A stretch of 64,000 bases of DNA from a virus (IMGVR_UViG_3300044655_001100:32187-96186); one strand, 5' to 3'. Shown: positions 47,301-55,675, counted from the first letter of the stretch. Numbers and translations are program-made. Notes: generated from the letters alone by a model not told the origin.

Positions 47301-47508
47301 ACCCACCCGTAAGGCATTATCTTTAAGAGCTTGGAACTGTCATGCTGATGGCGGTGAAGTTTGGGATAAACCAAGACCAAAAGATTTAGGAAAACCGAAA
47401 CACTTATCGGATAGCCAAAAATCAAAAGCCAAAGCAGCTGCTAAAGCCGCTGGTCGTCCTTATCCAAATTTAATTGACAACATGAGAGCGGCTAAAAAGA
47501 ATAAGTAA
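44332..47508 (+). CDS. Large virion protein with tail-lysozyme-like domain and DGG repeats
   Basis: 1058 residues. Around residues 580-720 a lysozyme-type domain appears: YYDLVNAGHSPETAAGMVGN, FMVESPSKQGNQ, GGAGLAQWTGPRRQEFQNFA, as in phage tail lysozymes. Elsewhere the motif (A/M/R)(D/A/H)GG is scattered at least six times (MADGGSV, MADGGEVKDALRLAK, RADGGVADAL, MAHGGSIHPDVKNAL, AADGGAIK, HADGGEV), often before a helix. A Pro/Ala/Glu-rich linker (residues 800-890) follows. Probably ejected or tail-tip-located, digesting peptidoglycan at entry. Confidence 0.82.
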   Translation: MDENIKAALRIARLHRAFGGDAYAANNIASGMADGGSVNRNNYQMGGVPMPSASNPMGVMQGQTMNNQPGNPMNSFGQQTQNGINGDPIRDMGYTAPPPFATLDNNLPPPQPVQAPVPSSYNPLMSNTPPMPMADGGEVKDALRLAKRTNDRLPMRPYGPRYNPETNELNSKDLKDIGYYGPIRDREGGVATEYSGNKGNFSYPTIHKGMSDADLAATMMHETLNKPKYEGEDIISERLNKAQTKIPFPEDVDQRAYEAAQSRVAEGHSPYYEPSKDEYPAWSPEQHWDEPAIMPRADGGVADALEQTHGNHAIPLHEAIARHGYATDGSVEEKQEDNTSVDNTSVAQQEDESREKFLHKELEGSAPQYNPSYDKAIKAAYQYTPPGAAMDAAGMLGNPSIKENLQSGRYVPAAMQAAAVAMPLGFAGRKAATAGLKAGAQQLYKLGKPDVVGMPGYTAYKTVEDWAPQVMGHQTWNAAKNYGAQAAEAARQALGFARGGSTPQTPRDQKSQTPVSSSGFQTTPNKEHQISPEEYKKGNTQKYEYVMAHGGSIHPDVKNALSLIDRENMAGGGVRKVNPNMDYSNSMRTYYDLVNAGHSPETAAGMVGNFMVESPSKQGNQLSFGETERGVKPGTGGAGLAQWTGPRRQEFQNFAKSQGMDWRTPQANTAFFSHEAKTNPWIGKQLEKVEAQPTAGAAAETAAKQYFRPRADALRNTLGARVGYAQNVADIAGRGNPFGGQALAQQSERANMLAQKEQEAKLMQANLPKAEDQAAPAKATPAASAALTTSSVDNSASNQPAMNFAPPQQQAAPVAAPNEESTQNFLKSQMNAPEPQEQAQPQPAQAEAPKMEVPEPAAAQVEAPEPMMPEPPENNMDMADNSAPEMPNFDMAADGGAIKPKYHSDESETAKELLNHALKLASGGGAWTRKEGKNPNGGLNAKGRASLKAQGHDIKPPAPHPKTEKDAGRRKSFCARMSGMPGPMKDDNGKPTRKALSLRAWNCHADGGEVWDKPRPKDLGKPKHLSDSQKSKAKAAAKAAGRPYPNLIDNMRAAKKNK

Positions 47509-47640
47509 ATGGATTTTAAGGAATCTAAGACTTATTTATTAATATTTATAGTATTTGTAATTATAGGAACGTTATTATCTTTTAATATTGAGGATCAAAT
47601 TGTATATACAGACGATTATATTAAGATGAGAGACGAATAA
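47509..47640 (+). CDS. Small membrane protein
   Basis: 43 residues: a span (YLLIFIVFVIIGTLLSF) and a charged tail. It starts right after the virion gene's stop. Resembles the small protein at 4122 in layout. Function unknown. Confidence 0.5.
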   Translation: MDFKESKTYLLIFIVFVIIGTLLSFNIEDQIVYTDDYIKMRDE

Positions 47641-47651
47641 CGGTAGGATAA

Positions 47652-47858
47652 ATGCTCCCATCTGACGAAACCACACGCAAAAAATGGTTTTCGTTGGTGG
47701 TTAAGTATTGGTTATTGCACCATTCAGCTGATGCAATCATCATGTATGCGGTTTGTCACCGTATGCCGATGGGAAAAAAGGATGTTTTAGAGATTATTCG
47801 CAAATATGTTGATAGCCAGACGGAAAATAATACCTATGGCAAGAAAAAAACGACTTGA
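47652..47858 (+). CDS. Hypothetical protein
   Basis: 68 residues: RKKWFSLVVKYWLLHHSADA then AVCHRMPMGKKDVLEIIRKY. Basic C-terminus. No family recognised. Confidence 0.55.
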   Translation: MLPSDETTRKKWFSLVVKYWLLHHSADAIIMYAVCHRMPMGKKDVLEIIRKYVDSQTENNTYGKKKTT

Positions 47859-48032
47859 TTTTTCTAAATATTGATAATCTTACGGTTTCGGAGTAAAATA
47901 AATTGCATTTTTGTCAATTTTTGACGCACTGCCTTGCGCTAAGGCGGTTCATCGCTACTAATTGGCCATTAGTGGTATAAAAAATCCTATAAAAAGCTTT
48001 GTAGGTATCTGAAAATCCTAGGAATTAACGTC
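47859..48032 (+). promoter_or_regulatory. Intergenic region with stems and possible promoter
   Basis: No gene in 174 bases. Stems GCCTT-gcgct-AAGGC (about 47932-47946) and CTAAT-tggcc-ATTAG (about 47958-47972) precede TATAAA (about 47976). It probably carries the promoter of the 48033 gene, but no good -35 is seen. Confidence 0.4.
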
Positions 48033-49376
48033 ATGGCGCATGAATATGCAAAAGAAGCTAAGGCTTCTCACGATAAAAAGTTAAAAAGCTACGGGGCGAA
48101 GACATCTTCGAGCGTAGATGGATCTAATGAAGACGGCGATGCTACGAATTTCGCTGGATTCCGTGCTTTAAACACAAATAAACAGGCTGGTATGGCTCCT
48201 TTGAACAAAAAAGGCTCCATGTCAGAGGAAACCAACCCACGCATCATGCGCAAGAAGGGTGGCCGTGTCGCTGGCGCTGATAGTTTGAAGCGTTTGGACA
48301 AGGCTCCTCGTAAAGCTAAGGCAGCTGGTGGTGGTTTGCAGGGTACAGGTCAACGTGTTGGCCCAATTCCTAGTGCTGACACACAGCAAATGGATTTTGA
48401 CCCGACGACACGGGTAAAACCAGGCGAAATGACACCTGGCACAATGCGCAAGAAGGGTGGTCGTGTAGCCAAAGCTTATGGGGGTGGTTTTGAAGATCTC
48501 CTTAGCGGAATTGGCAATGCGCTTTTTGGCGAAGAAGAAGCGGCACCAGCACGTAGGGAAGCTGCTGGTTCTTCTCGTGGTATGGGTCGTCATTCTGCAC
48601 CTCATCCAGTCGTTCGTCGCCGCATTACGGAAGTTGAGCATCCGGTAACTGCTGAAGGTGCAGATATTCCAATGCCAACTCGTCGCCCAGCTGAATTGTC
48701 GGCTCCTGCTGCTGCTCCTGTATCAGATGCAGATGCGACAGCTAACTTTCTTCAGTCGCAGGGTATTGGCGCTCGTCCTGCACCAGCTCCGTCGGCTGAT
48801 TCATCAACGGCAAACCCCTTCTATGCAGAACATCTTTATCGTAAGAATGGTGGCCGTTTAGGCCGTGCATCTGGTGGTAAGTCAGAGCATCCTGATGAAG
48901 CTCAAGATAAAGCCCTCATCCGCAAGATGGTCAAAAAAGAAGACCTAAAGATGAAGGATGGTGGCCGTGCTCATCGTGCTAAGGGTGGCAAAACAACAGT
49001 AAATATACTTATGGGACAACCAAACCAAGGTCAGCCACAAGGACCTAATCCAATGGCTCTTGCAGCAATGCTTGGAGCTATGGATAAAGATGGCGCAGGC
49101 GGTCCTCCTCCAATGGCTCCACCGCCGCCGCAGGGAATGCCTCCACAGGGAGCGCCTATGATGGCTGGCCCACCACCACAGATGCCACCACAGATGCCAC
49201 CACAGGCTGGCCCAGGTGGCCCTCCTATGCCCAGAGCAAGAGGTGGTAGAACATTTGCTGACATCAAAGTAAGCAAGCCTAAAATTAAAGATGGATATCC
49301 TGCGCTTACTGGTGGTTCTGGTGGCGGTAAGGGCCGTCGTGAGAAGATTCTTGCCTATGGCGACGAGCAAAAATAA
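48033..49376 (+). CDS. Virion-associated protein with GG-basic motif repeats
   Basis: 447 residues, low-complexity and Pro/Gly/Ala-rich. The motif GG(R/K) recurs: MRKKGGRVAGAD, MRKKGGRVAKAYGG, RKNGGRLGRASGGKSEH, MKDGGRAHRAKGGKTTV, RARGGRTFADI. A Pro/Met-rich region (GGPPPMAPPPPQGMPPQG) lies near residues 355-400. The same motif is in proteins at 1, 44332 and 55676. Placement within the head genes suggests an internal or decoration protein; function unproven. Confidence 0.65.
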   Translation: MAHEYAKEAKASHDKKLKSYGAKTSSSVDGSNEDGDATNFAGFRALNTNKQAGMAPLNKKGSMSEETNPRIMRKKGGRVAGADSLKRLDKAPRKAKAAGGGLQGTGQRVGPIPSADTQQMDFDPTTRVKPGEMTPGTMRKKGGRVAKAYGGGFEDLLSGIGNALFGEEEAAPARREAAGSSRGMGRHSAPHPVVRRRITEVEHPVTAEGADIPMPTRRPAELSAPAAAPVSDADATANFLQSQGIGARPAPAPSADSSTANPFYAEHLYRKNGGRLGRASGGKSEHPDEAQDKALIRKMVKKEDLKMKDGGRAHRAKGGKTTVNILMGQPNQGQPQGPNPMALAAMLGAMDKDGAGGPPPMAPPPPQGMPPQGAPMMAGPPPQMPPQMPPQAGPGGPPMPRARGGRTFADIKVSKPKIKDGYPALTGGSGGGKGRREKILAYGDEQK

Positions 49377-49452
49377 CTACTAAAATTGGTCGGGAACGGC
49401 GGGTTGTTGTGAGCATCCCGCCGCCCCTAAACAAAACCAAGGGAGCTTGGCT

Positions 49453-50121
49453 ATGTCTAAATGCGGAATATATCGAATTGTAAATACGAGCAACGGTAAA
49501 TTTTATATTGGTTCTACTGTGGATTTTGAGAAACGCAAGAAAGAGCATTTTCGTCAATTAAAAAATAATGCTCACCACAGTAAAATTTTTCAAAACGCTT
49601 ATAATAAAGAAAATAAAAAAGATTGTTTTATTTTTGAAATTATATTGATTTGTTGTGAAAATATGAATTTATTTTACGAGCAAAAAATTATAAATATTTT
49701 TTTACCTCAATATAATGTTGCTAAAAATTCAACAGCGCCATTAAAGGGTGTTAAAGGAGCTATGCACCCAATGTATGGCCACAATCATACTGAAGATACA
49801 AAAGAAAAAATGAGAAAAAGCGCTAGGCGTGGCAAAGACAATCATATGTTTGGAATGTTTAAAGAAAAACACCCAAAGTTTGGTATTCGCTATACAAACC
49901 CAAAACAATCTGGAGATAAAAACCCAATGTTTGGAATGGGTTATGTTATATCTGGAGAAAAAAATGGAAGGGTAAAATTAAATAAAGAAAAAGTAATAGA
50001 AATTATTAGTTCCGATCAGTCATATTCTAAGTTGTCAAAAGTGTATAATGTTAGTAAGTCTCAAATAGCAAAAATAAAACAGGGAATAGCCTGGAAAAAC
50101 TTACAGAAACAGGCAGTGTAA
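49453..50121 (+). CDS. GIY-YIG homing endonuclease
   Basis: 222 residues from ATG 49453 (TTG 49447 possible). CGIYRIVNTSNGKFYIGSTV, DFEKRKKEHFRQL is the GIY-YIG catalytic domain; NUMOD3-type repeats (GAMHPMYGHNHTEDTKEKMR, GDKNPMFGM) and a C-terminal helix-turn-helix (YSKLSKVYNVSKSQIAKIKQ) bind DNA. Strongly AT-rich between GC-richer structural genes, so clearly an insertion. Confidence 0.92.
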   Translation: MSKCGIYRIVNTSNGKFYIGSTVDFEKRKKEHFRQLKNNAHHSKIFQNAYNKENKKDCFIFEIILICCENMNLFYEQKIINIFLPQYNVAKNSTAPLKGVKGAMHPMYGHNHTEDTKEKMRKSARRGKDNHMFGMFKEKHPKFGIRYTNPKQSGDKNPMFGMGYVISGEKNGRVKLNKEKVIEIISSDQSYSKLSKVYNVSKSQIAKIKQGIAWKNLQKQAV

Positions 50122-50330
50122 TGAATTTAGACTTAAGGCTTTTTTTAGAAATTGAAAAAATATTAACTGAATTACAAGAGCAATTAGCCGCTGAGTTAAT
50201 CCTTGGTAAGGCGCAAAGTTTCGACGACTACCGTTTTCGCGTGGGTCGTATGAAAGGCGTATCAGATGCTCTGAACGCTGCACGAGAGGCCAATAAGCGC
50301 ATTATTGGCGTTGATGAAGAAAGAAGATAG
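50121..50330 (+). CDS. Conserved small head-region protein
   Basis: 69 residues: LELQEQ-type helical protein (IEKILTELQEQLAAELILGK, VSDALNAAREANKRI). It overlaps the GIY-YIG stop by one base and precedes the GroES-like gene. No family recognised. Confidence 0.6.
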   Translation: MNLDLRLFLEIEKILTELQEQLAAELILGKAQSFDDYRFRVGRMKGVSDALNAAREANKRIIGVDEERR

Positions 50331-50332
50331 CT

Positions 50333-50752
50333 ATGCCAGCTATGGAAATGAATCATGATGATGTTGATCCAAAACAAGCGATTTTGGACAAGGTAGGAAG
50401 TCTGGATGAGGTAGAGGTATTTGGTAGCGATGTGCTTGTCGCTCTTTACATTCCTCCAACAAAAACTCGCTCTGGAATTATTCTTTCGGATACCACAAGG
50501 GACGAGTCAAAGTGGCAAGGTAAGGTAGCTTTAGTCCTAAAGCTTGGGAATACAGCTTACCTTGATGACGAGGGAAATAAATTCCGCGACATCGAACCTG
50601 GCCAATGGGTTGTTTTGAGGCCGTCAGATGGCTGGCCTTTTCAATTAAATACAATGAAGTCCAGAATATCAAAAGATAATGTTGTCGATTGCCGAGTGGT
50701 AACAGACATAAACATTCGTGCCAGGGTGAGCCATCCTGATCTCGTATATTAA
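50333..50752 (+). CDS. GroES-like co-chaperonin (capsid assembly)
   Basis: 139 residues. The core (GSDVLVALYIPPTKTRSGII, LSDTTRDESKWQGKVALVLK, LGNTAY, PGQWVVLRPSDG) is a Cpn10/GroES-like barrel with a mobile-loop-like TKTRSGIIL. Phage homologues replace GroES to fold large capsid proteins in the host GroEL cage. It lies two genes before the capsid genes, fitting that role. Confidence 0.85.
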   Translation: MPAMEMNHDDVDPKQAILDKVGSLDEVEVFGSDVLVALYIPPTKTRSGIILSDTTRDESKWQGKVALVLKLGNTAYLDDEGNKFRDIEPGQWVVLRPSDGWPFQLNTMKSRISKDNVVDCRVVTDINIRARVSHPDLVY

Positions 50753-50764
50753 TGGAGCGCTTCC

Positions 50765-51814
50765 ATGTCTGATGAAGAATTTAAAGAAAAACCCGTAGAA
50801 GTAATTTTACCAGAAGAAACAATTGCGGAAGTAGAATTAGATTCTAGCGAACCAAAAGTTTCTGAAACTAAGGCTCATGTTCAAGAAGTTAGAACAGAGG
50901 AAGAGTCAGTTGTAGAAGCTGAGCGTCCAAAGAAGACTGTTGTTGATGAGCGTGAAAAGGCTCTTAAGGAGCTCAGAGCGCAATATGAACAGCAAAAGAG
51001 AATAGCTGAAGCAGAGCGTGAGGCCAGAAAACAGGCTGAACTGTATGCTAGAGAGCAAGCGCAGCAAGTTTATAATGCGCAAAATCAAGTTCAGGATGGT
51101 AATCTCAAGATTATTCTGAATGCGATTGATGCAACTGAACAAGCCGCTTCAAATGCTGAAAGAGATTATGCGACGGCTATGGCTGCTGGCGATTATGCTA
51201 TGGCGGCTAAAGCTCAGCGTATTATGGCTCAAGCTGAAAGCCATTTGCTACAATTACAGAATGGCAAACAGCGTCTTGAGGAAACATTACAGCAGCCTAC
51301 TGAGGGTTCTGTTCAAGAGCCGGAAATTCCTAGCTTTGAACCAAGAATTCAGCATGATCCTGTTGAAATGTATGCTTCTAAGTTAGCGCCTAAAAGCGCC
51401 CAATGGCTGCGTGAGCATCCAGATGCGGTGAATAAGATTGGCAAGCTAACGAGAGCTCATGCGGATGCTGTTGAGGATGGTATTGCACCAGAATCGGCAG
51501 ATTATTTCCGTTATATTGAAAATCGTCTTGGATATACGACTGAGGTGGATGATTCGGATGATTATGTAGAGGAACAGCCAGTTCGACAAGTTAAACAGGC
51601 TCAATCGCTGAAAAAGCCAGCGGTTTCTGTACCTGTTACATCGTCGGCTAGCGCTGCTACACCACGTAATTCAAATGCAAATTCTATGGTTTTGTCGGCA
51701 GAAGAAGTTGAGTTTGCTCTTTTGGCAGAGCCTCAATTGTCCCGTGAAAAGGCGATTGAATCTTATGCCAGAAACAAGGCAAGCTTGATTAAGGCTGGAA
51801 AACTTAGCGCTTAA
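50765..51814 (+). CDS. Scaffolding-like protein
   Basis: 349 residues, very acidic N-terminus, a long coiled coil (REKALKELRAQYEQQKRIAE, AEREARKQAELYAREQAQQV) and a helical basic C-terminus (LSREKAIESYARNKASLIKA). Composition, size and position before the capsid gene match phage head scaffolds. No sequence signature proves it. Confidence 0.75.
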   Translation: MSDEEFKEKPVEVILPEETIAEVELDSSEPKVSETKAHVQEVRTEEESVVEAERPKKTVVDEREKALKELRAQYEQQKRIAEAEREARKQAELYAREQAQQVYNAQNQVQDGNLKIILNAIDATEQAASNAERDYATAMAAGDYAMAAKAQRIMAQAESHLLQLQNGKQRLEETLQQPTEGSVQEPEIPSFEPRIQHDPVEMYASKLAPKSAQWLREHPDAVNKIGKLTRAHADAVEDGIAPESADYFRYIENRLGYTTEVDDSDDYVEEQPVRQVKQAQSLKKPAVSVPVTSSASAATPRNSNANSMVLSAEEVEFALLAEPQLSREKAIESYARNKASLIKAGKLSA

Positions 51815-51825
51815 GGAATCAAACC

Positions 51826-52365
51826 ATGACGACAGATAACCATATTGATGGCCGCACTCGTGAGGGAAAAGCTTTGAAAGCAACTTCAGAAGATGGCTTA
51901 AAAGTAGCAACTAACGATTCAAAGGCTAGAGCGGAAGCTCGTATCAGAGAGATTAGGGGTAATCCTGATCTGGCGAATGGAACGGAGCGTGATAAATACT
52001 GGGCACCTCCTCCACCAGACGGCTGGGATTACCAGTGGAAACTAAAATCAGTTCTTAACCAGGACGATATTGATCGGATTCGTCAGAATGAAATGAACGG
52101 CTGGGAGCCTGTGCCTCTAACACGTCATCCAGAATTAATGCCGAAGGGCTGGAAGGGCGACACTATTGAGGTTGGGGGTCTTGTTCTTATGGAGCGCCCA
52201 ATGATGTTCACGCAAGAGGCTCGTGAAGAAGAGCGTCGTTTGGCTAAGGAAGCAGTTTATACCAAAGAAAGTCAAATGAGAGAGGGCCGTGCTGGCGATC
52301 TGGGGCCGCGAAATGTCAATCGCTTTAGTAAAAGCCATTCACGGATAGATGTCCCATCAGAATAA
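51826..52365 (+). CDS. Conserved head-region protein
   Basis: 179 residues with DKYWAPPPPDGWDYQWKLKS, GWEPVPLTRHPELMPKGWKG and IEVGGLVLMERPMMFT. I know this pattern as an uncharacterised protein next to capsid genes of podoviruses. Ends before a strong terminator. Confidence 0.65.
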   Translation: MTTDNHIDGRTREGKALKATSEDGLKVATNDSKARAEARIREIRGNPDLANGTERDKYWAPPPPDGWDYQWKLKSVLNQDDIDRIRQNEMNGWEPVPLTRHPELMPKGWKGDTIEVGGLVLMERPMMFTQEAREEERRLAKEAVYTKESQMREGRAGDLGPRNVNRFSKSHSRIDVPSE

Positions 52366-52374
52366 ATGAAAGTT

Positions 52375-52402
52375 AGGGGGGGGCTAAACCCTCCCCTTTT
52401 TA
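52375..52402 (+). terminator. Rho-independent terminator
   Basis: A GGGGGGG run pairs with CCCTCCCC around CTAAA and is followed by TTTTTA. It separates the scaffold operon from the capsid operon. Confidence 0.85.
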
Positions 52403-52427
52403 TTTACATATTGCCTAATTCCATAAG

Positions 52428-52456
52428 TTGACAAAGTGTCTATAGACTCGTAAAAT
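52428..52456 (+). promoter_or_regulatory. Strong capsid-operon promoter with GANTC
   Basis: TTGACA, 17 bases, TAAAAT. GACTC lies in the spacer one base before the -10. It sits after the terminator and 265 bases before the capsid-associated gene, a good late promoter. The GANTC links it to GcrA/CcrM control. Confidence 0.78.
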
Positions 52457-52720
52457 GTAATCTGCCAATTTGTATAAATTTATTGGCTTTAAGCCGTTAG
52501 TACATTTTCGTATTGCGGTAGCTGAAATTACCTAGATAACTCGCGCTGAGAAGTCAGGTTTTTGAGGCAATCGCTTTCAGTTTGGCGGAACCCTGCCAAA
52601 CATCGGAACTGGGTTCCGAAATATATCAGCAACCCGCGCTGGATTGCTCCAAAATCTCCCGTCTGTTTCTGCAACACGCAGTTGTGGCTAACGACAATCA
52701 CTCATAATAGGAGGATTGCC
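52457..52720 (+). other. Long 5' leader of the capsid operon
   Basis: 264 bases with no supported gene. It contains palindrome-like ATTTGTATAAATTTATTGG and GAACCCTGCC..GGGTTC stems (about 52590-52618), possibly stabilising the capsid mRNA. Confidence 0.4.
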
Positions 52721-53350
52721 GTGGCGAATAATTTTGCCCCCTTCGGCTTCCGTCCGGTTTCTACGTCGAACGGCCCAATGAACTGGCGCATTTCGACACG
52801 CCGGATTGACTCTGCAAATGCTACACCTATCTTCAAAGGCGATGCCGTTACCCCGGTTTTACCTGCGAACGGTTACATCACACAGGCATCAAACACCTCA
52901 ACCTTAACTGCGCCAATCGGCGGCGTTTTTTGGGGTTGCCAGTATCTTTCAACATCGCAGAAGCGAGTTGTTTGGAATCAGTATTGGCCAGGTGGTGACG
53001 CCACAGGCGACGTTATCGCATACGTAATTGATGATCCGAATTCTCGGTTTGTTGTTCAGTCCTCTGGTGCTGGCTTCAATATTTCTGGGGATGTTTATAA
53101 TTTCGGTTCATCGCCAGTTGGTCAGTATTGCAATCTGAACGTCGGTGTGGGTAACACGCTCTCTCAGCAGTCGGGCATGTTTGTTGATACAATTGCCACG
53201 ACAAATACCTTCCCGTTCATCATCACCAACATGGTCCTTGATCCCCCAGGATCAAACGGCACAGACCCTACTGCAATCTTTAACTGGGTTGAAGTTGGAT
53301 TCAACAACGAGTGGCTTCGCACGAATAGTGCTGTCACCGGCATCGCTTAA
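52721..53350 (+). CDS. Capsid-associated / decoration-like protein
   Basis: 209 residues from a GTG after AGGAGG. FAPFGFRPVSTSNGPMNWRI and IFKGDAVTPVLPANGYITQA are characteristic of a conserved virion protein before the major capsid gene. It is beta-rich with no charged helices, fitting a capsid decoration protein. The ATG further upstream (52562) lies in the leader and is rejected. Confidence 0.75.
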   Translation: MANNFAPFGFRPVSTSNGPMNWRISTRRIDSANATPIFKGDAVTPVLPANGYITQASNTSTLTAPIGGVFWGCQYLSTSQKRVVWNQYWPGGDATGDVIAYVIDDPNSRFVVQSSGAGFNISGDVYNFGSSPVGQYCNLNVGVGNTLSQQSGMFVDTIATTNTFPFIITNMVLDPPGSNGTDPTAIFNWVEVGFNNEWLRTNSAVTGIA

Positions 53351-53365
53351 TAGGAGCATTAGCAA

Positions 53366-54280
53366 ATGGCAGTTAATCTTTCAGCCATCCGCGACCTGCT
53401 TCTGCCAGGTCTCCGTGGCGTTGAGGGCAAATACCCTCAGATCCCATCACAGTGGGACAAAGTGTTCGAAAAAGCCAAATCAAACATGGCTTTGGAGCGC
53501 ACAGCTGAAATGCGTTACCTCGGTCTTGCAGCAATCAAGACTGAAGGCGGCGCTGTTTCTTTCGATAACAATGCGAGTGAGCGTTACGTCTACAACCAAG
53601 AGCACTATGAAATTGGTTTGGGTTACGCGATCACACGTAAAGCAATCGACGACAACCTCTACAAGACACAGTTTACACCTACGAACCTCGGCCTGATTGA
53701 ATCTTTCGGTCAGACAAAGGAAATCTACGGTGCAAACCTGTTGAACACGGCGCAGACATATAATTCTGCAGTCGGTGGTGACGGTCAGCCTCTCTGTTCG
53801 CTGAGCCATCCTATCGATGGCGGTGTTATTGCTAACACGCCTATTGTTCAGGTTGACCTCAATGAGTCATCATTGCTGAACGCGATGGTTTCGATCCGAC
53901 AGAACTTCAAAGACATCGCTGGTCTGAAGATGTTCGCTCGTGGTCGCAAGCTGATCGTTCCGCCGTCACTTGAGCCTGTTGCTATCCGTCTTACAAAGAC
54001 TGAACTGCGCCCAGGCACAGCAGACAACGACGTCAACGCGATCCATACGACCGCTGGGGGCCTTCCAGAAGGCTACATGGTCATGGACTTCTTGACCTCG
54101 AACTATGCTTGGTTCCTGCTCACCAACATCAAAGGCTTGGTGTACATGGAGAGAGTGCCCTACGAGATGGACCTCCAGGTCGATTTCACTACGGACAACT
54201 TGCTGGTGAAGGGATATGAAAGATATTCTTTCGGATATTATAATTGGCGTTCAATCTTTGGATCGTTTCCAACGCATTAA
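53366..54280 (+). CDS. Major capsid protein
   Basis: 304 residues. SAIRDLLLPGLRGVEGKYPQ and ALERTAEMRYLGLAAIKTEG open it; then GLGYAITRKAIDDNLY, TKEIYGANLLNTAQTY, LSHPIDGGV, FARGRKLIVPPSLEPVAIRL are typical of a Mu gpT/HK97-fold capsid protein. High-abundance codon choice (more C at third positions) compared with the neighbours supports heavy expression. Confidence 0.9.
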   Translation: MAVNLSAIRDLLLPGLRGVEGKYPQIPSQWDKVFEKAKSNMALERTAEMRYLGLAAIKTEGGAVSFDNNASERYVYNQEHYEIGLGYAITRKAIDDNLYKTQFTPTNLGLIESFGQTKEIYGANLLNTAQTYNSAVGGDGQPLCSLSHPIDGGVIANTPIVQVDLNESSLLNAMVSIRQNFKDIAGLKMFARGRKLIVPPSLEPVAIRLTKTELRPGTADNDVNAIHTTAGGLPEGYMVMDFLTSNYAWFLLTNIKGLVYMERVPYEMDLQVDFTTDNLLVKGYERYSFGYYNWRSIFGSFPTH

Positions 54281-54322
54281 CAACAACTTACGGCAATAAT
54301 ATCTGCCGTAATTTACACTAAA

Positions 54323-54355
54323 GGGTAGGGAAAGATTATCAGTCATTCCCTACCC
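54323..54355 (+). terminator. Perfect 10-bp stem after the capsid gene
   Basis: GGGTAGGGAA and TTCCCTACCC pair exactly around a 13-base loop. No T-run follows, so it may block exonucleases or be a weak terminator. Confidence 0.6.
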
Positions 54356-54437
54356 GGTTAGCAAAGGAAAACCTACCTTATTGACAGATACGACAAAAGA
54401 TAATAAATATCTTTAGTCAATCTGACAGGAGGTAGAA

Positions 54438-55175
54438 ATGAAAGTTTCGGAGCTAACGTTTGAGCAATTGAGTGAAGCAGTCGCGTATGATGCAGAAGCC
54501 GGGGTTTTTACTTGGAAGGTATCCCCATCCAAGCAAATTAAAGCCGGAACAGTTATTGGGGGCTGGAAAACAGTTCGTGTAACTACGGGTGAAATAAAGA
54601 AATATCTTTATATTACCTATCTGAATCGTTCGATGATTGCGTCACGAGTAGCGTGGTTGTTGCATTACGGTGTATGGCCCCAAACTGCGGTGCAATTTGT
54701 TGATGGTGACACGACAAATCTTCGGATAAGCAATCTGAAATTGGCGATGTTTCAAACCAACAAAGTGTCCCAGGATGGTCGGACAACTCGGAAAATGTCC
54801 TCTGATGCGCAGCGCCATTATGGCTTAAAGCGTTATTATGGGATGTCTTTGAACGAGTATGCAGAGAAGTATGCTTCCCAAGATGGGAAATGTGCAATCT
54901 GCAACAAGCCAGAAACCACAATGCTTCACGGTAAAATTAAACCTTTATCGGTTGACCACTGCCATAAAACGGAACGTGTAAGAGAGTTGCTTTGTCATTC
55001 GTGCAATCATCTTCTCGGACACGCTTTTGATGACGCAAAAACACTTCTGGCGGCAGCTGCATACATCGAAAAGCACTCTGCCAAAAGTGAAGATCCGGGC
55101 TCCCTAGCCCCATCGACTGGCCCGGCAGACACTGCACGGACGATGGAGCGAAACCTCGTGCAGGAGGAAAGGTAG
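54438..55175 (+). CDS. Endonuclease VII-like nuclease with degenerate HNH N-terminus
   Basis: 245 residues. Residues 1-115 resemble a phage HNH_3 domain (VAYDAEAGVFTWKVSPSKQ, RSMIASRVAWLLHYGVWPQT) but DH is replaced (AVQFVDGD). The C-terminal half has GKCAICNKPETTMLHGKIKP, LSVDHCHKTERVRELLCHSC, NHLLGHAFDD: the zinc-bound Endonuclease VII fold with its catalytic DH. Probably a mobile element inserted between capsid and tail genes, or a resolvase. Confidence 0.88.
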   Translation: MKVSELTFEQLSEAVAYDAEAGVFTWKVSPSKQIKAGTVIGGWKTVRVTTGEIKKYLYITYLNRSMIASRVAWLLHYGVWPQTAVQFVDGDTTNLRISNLKLAMFQTNKVSQDGRTTRKMSSDAQRHYGLKRYYGMSLNEYAEKYASQDGKCAICNKPETTMLHGKIKPLSVDHCHKTERVRELLCHSCNHLLGHAFDDAKTLLAAAAYIEKHSAKSEDPGSLAPSTGPADTARTMERNLVQEER

Positions 55176-55183
55176 TAAGTTAA

Positions 55184-55660
55184 ATGGGTTATACAACTTT
55201 CACGGGACCAGTTAGGGCAGGTAATATCCTGAACACAACTGGCACAACGCCTGGAGTTGACGTTGAAAACGTCGGTCAGGTTGTAATGGCGCAGAGCTTT
55301 GCATTTACGGAAAATGGCACTCCGACCACTACAAACATTACATTACCTGCGATTAGTCAGGTTCTCAGCATTAATTGGACGATTTCGACTGCCTTTACCA
55401 ATGCGGTTAGCGTTGGCGGCACTTTGGATGGCACGGTAATTAATGCTACTTATTTTGCTAATGCGACGACGCCAGGACTTGGTGTTAGCATTCTTGCTCC
55501 GACGACTCTTGCTCAATGCGGAAATTGGGCAAGTGCTGGTGTAATTTCTCCAACACAAGCAAGTGACGTTCGGGTTGTCGTTTCAGGCGGCGCTGTTAGC
55601 GGTGCAGGACGCGGTGTTTTGACGGTAACATATCTCCAAGGGCCTAACGGCAACACGTAA
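55184..55660 (+). CDS. Virion structural protein
   Basis: 158 residues of beta-rich sequence (TPTTTNITLPAISQVLSINW, VRVVVSGGAVSGAGRGVLTV) with few charges, typical of a head or tail surface protein. First gene after the Endo VII insertion. No family recognised. Confidence 0.6.
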   Translation: MGYTTFTGPVRAGNILNTTGTTPGVDVENVGQVVMAQSFAFTENGTPTTTNITLPAISQVLSINWTISTAFTNAVSVGGTLDGTVINATYFANATTPGLGVSILAPTTLAQCGNWASAGVISPTQASDVRVVVSGGAVSGAGRGVLTVTYLQGPNGNT

Positions 55661-55675
55661 TAAAGGATTAGGAAA

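Noticed and set aside
52562-52720. N-terminal extension of the capsid-associated protein to an upstream ATG
   Set aside because: The extension lacks the conserved start ANNFAPFGFRPV, and AGGAGG sits before the GTG at 52721.
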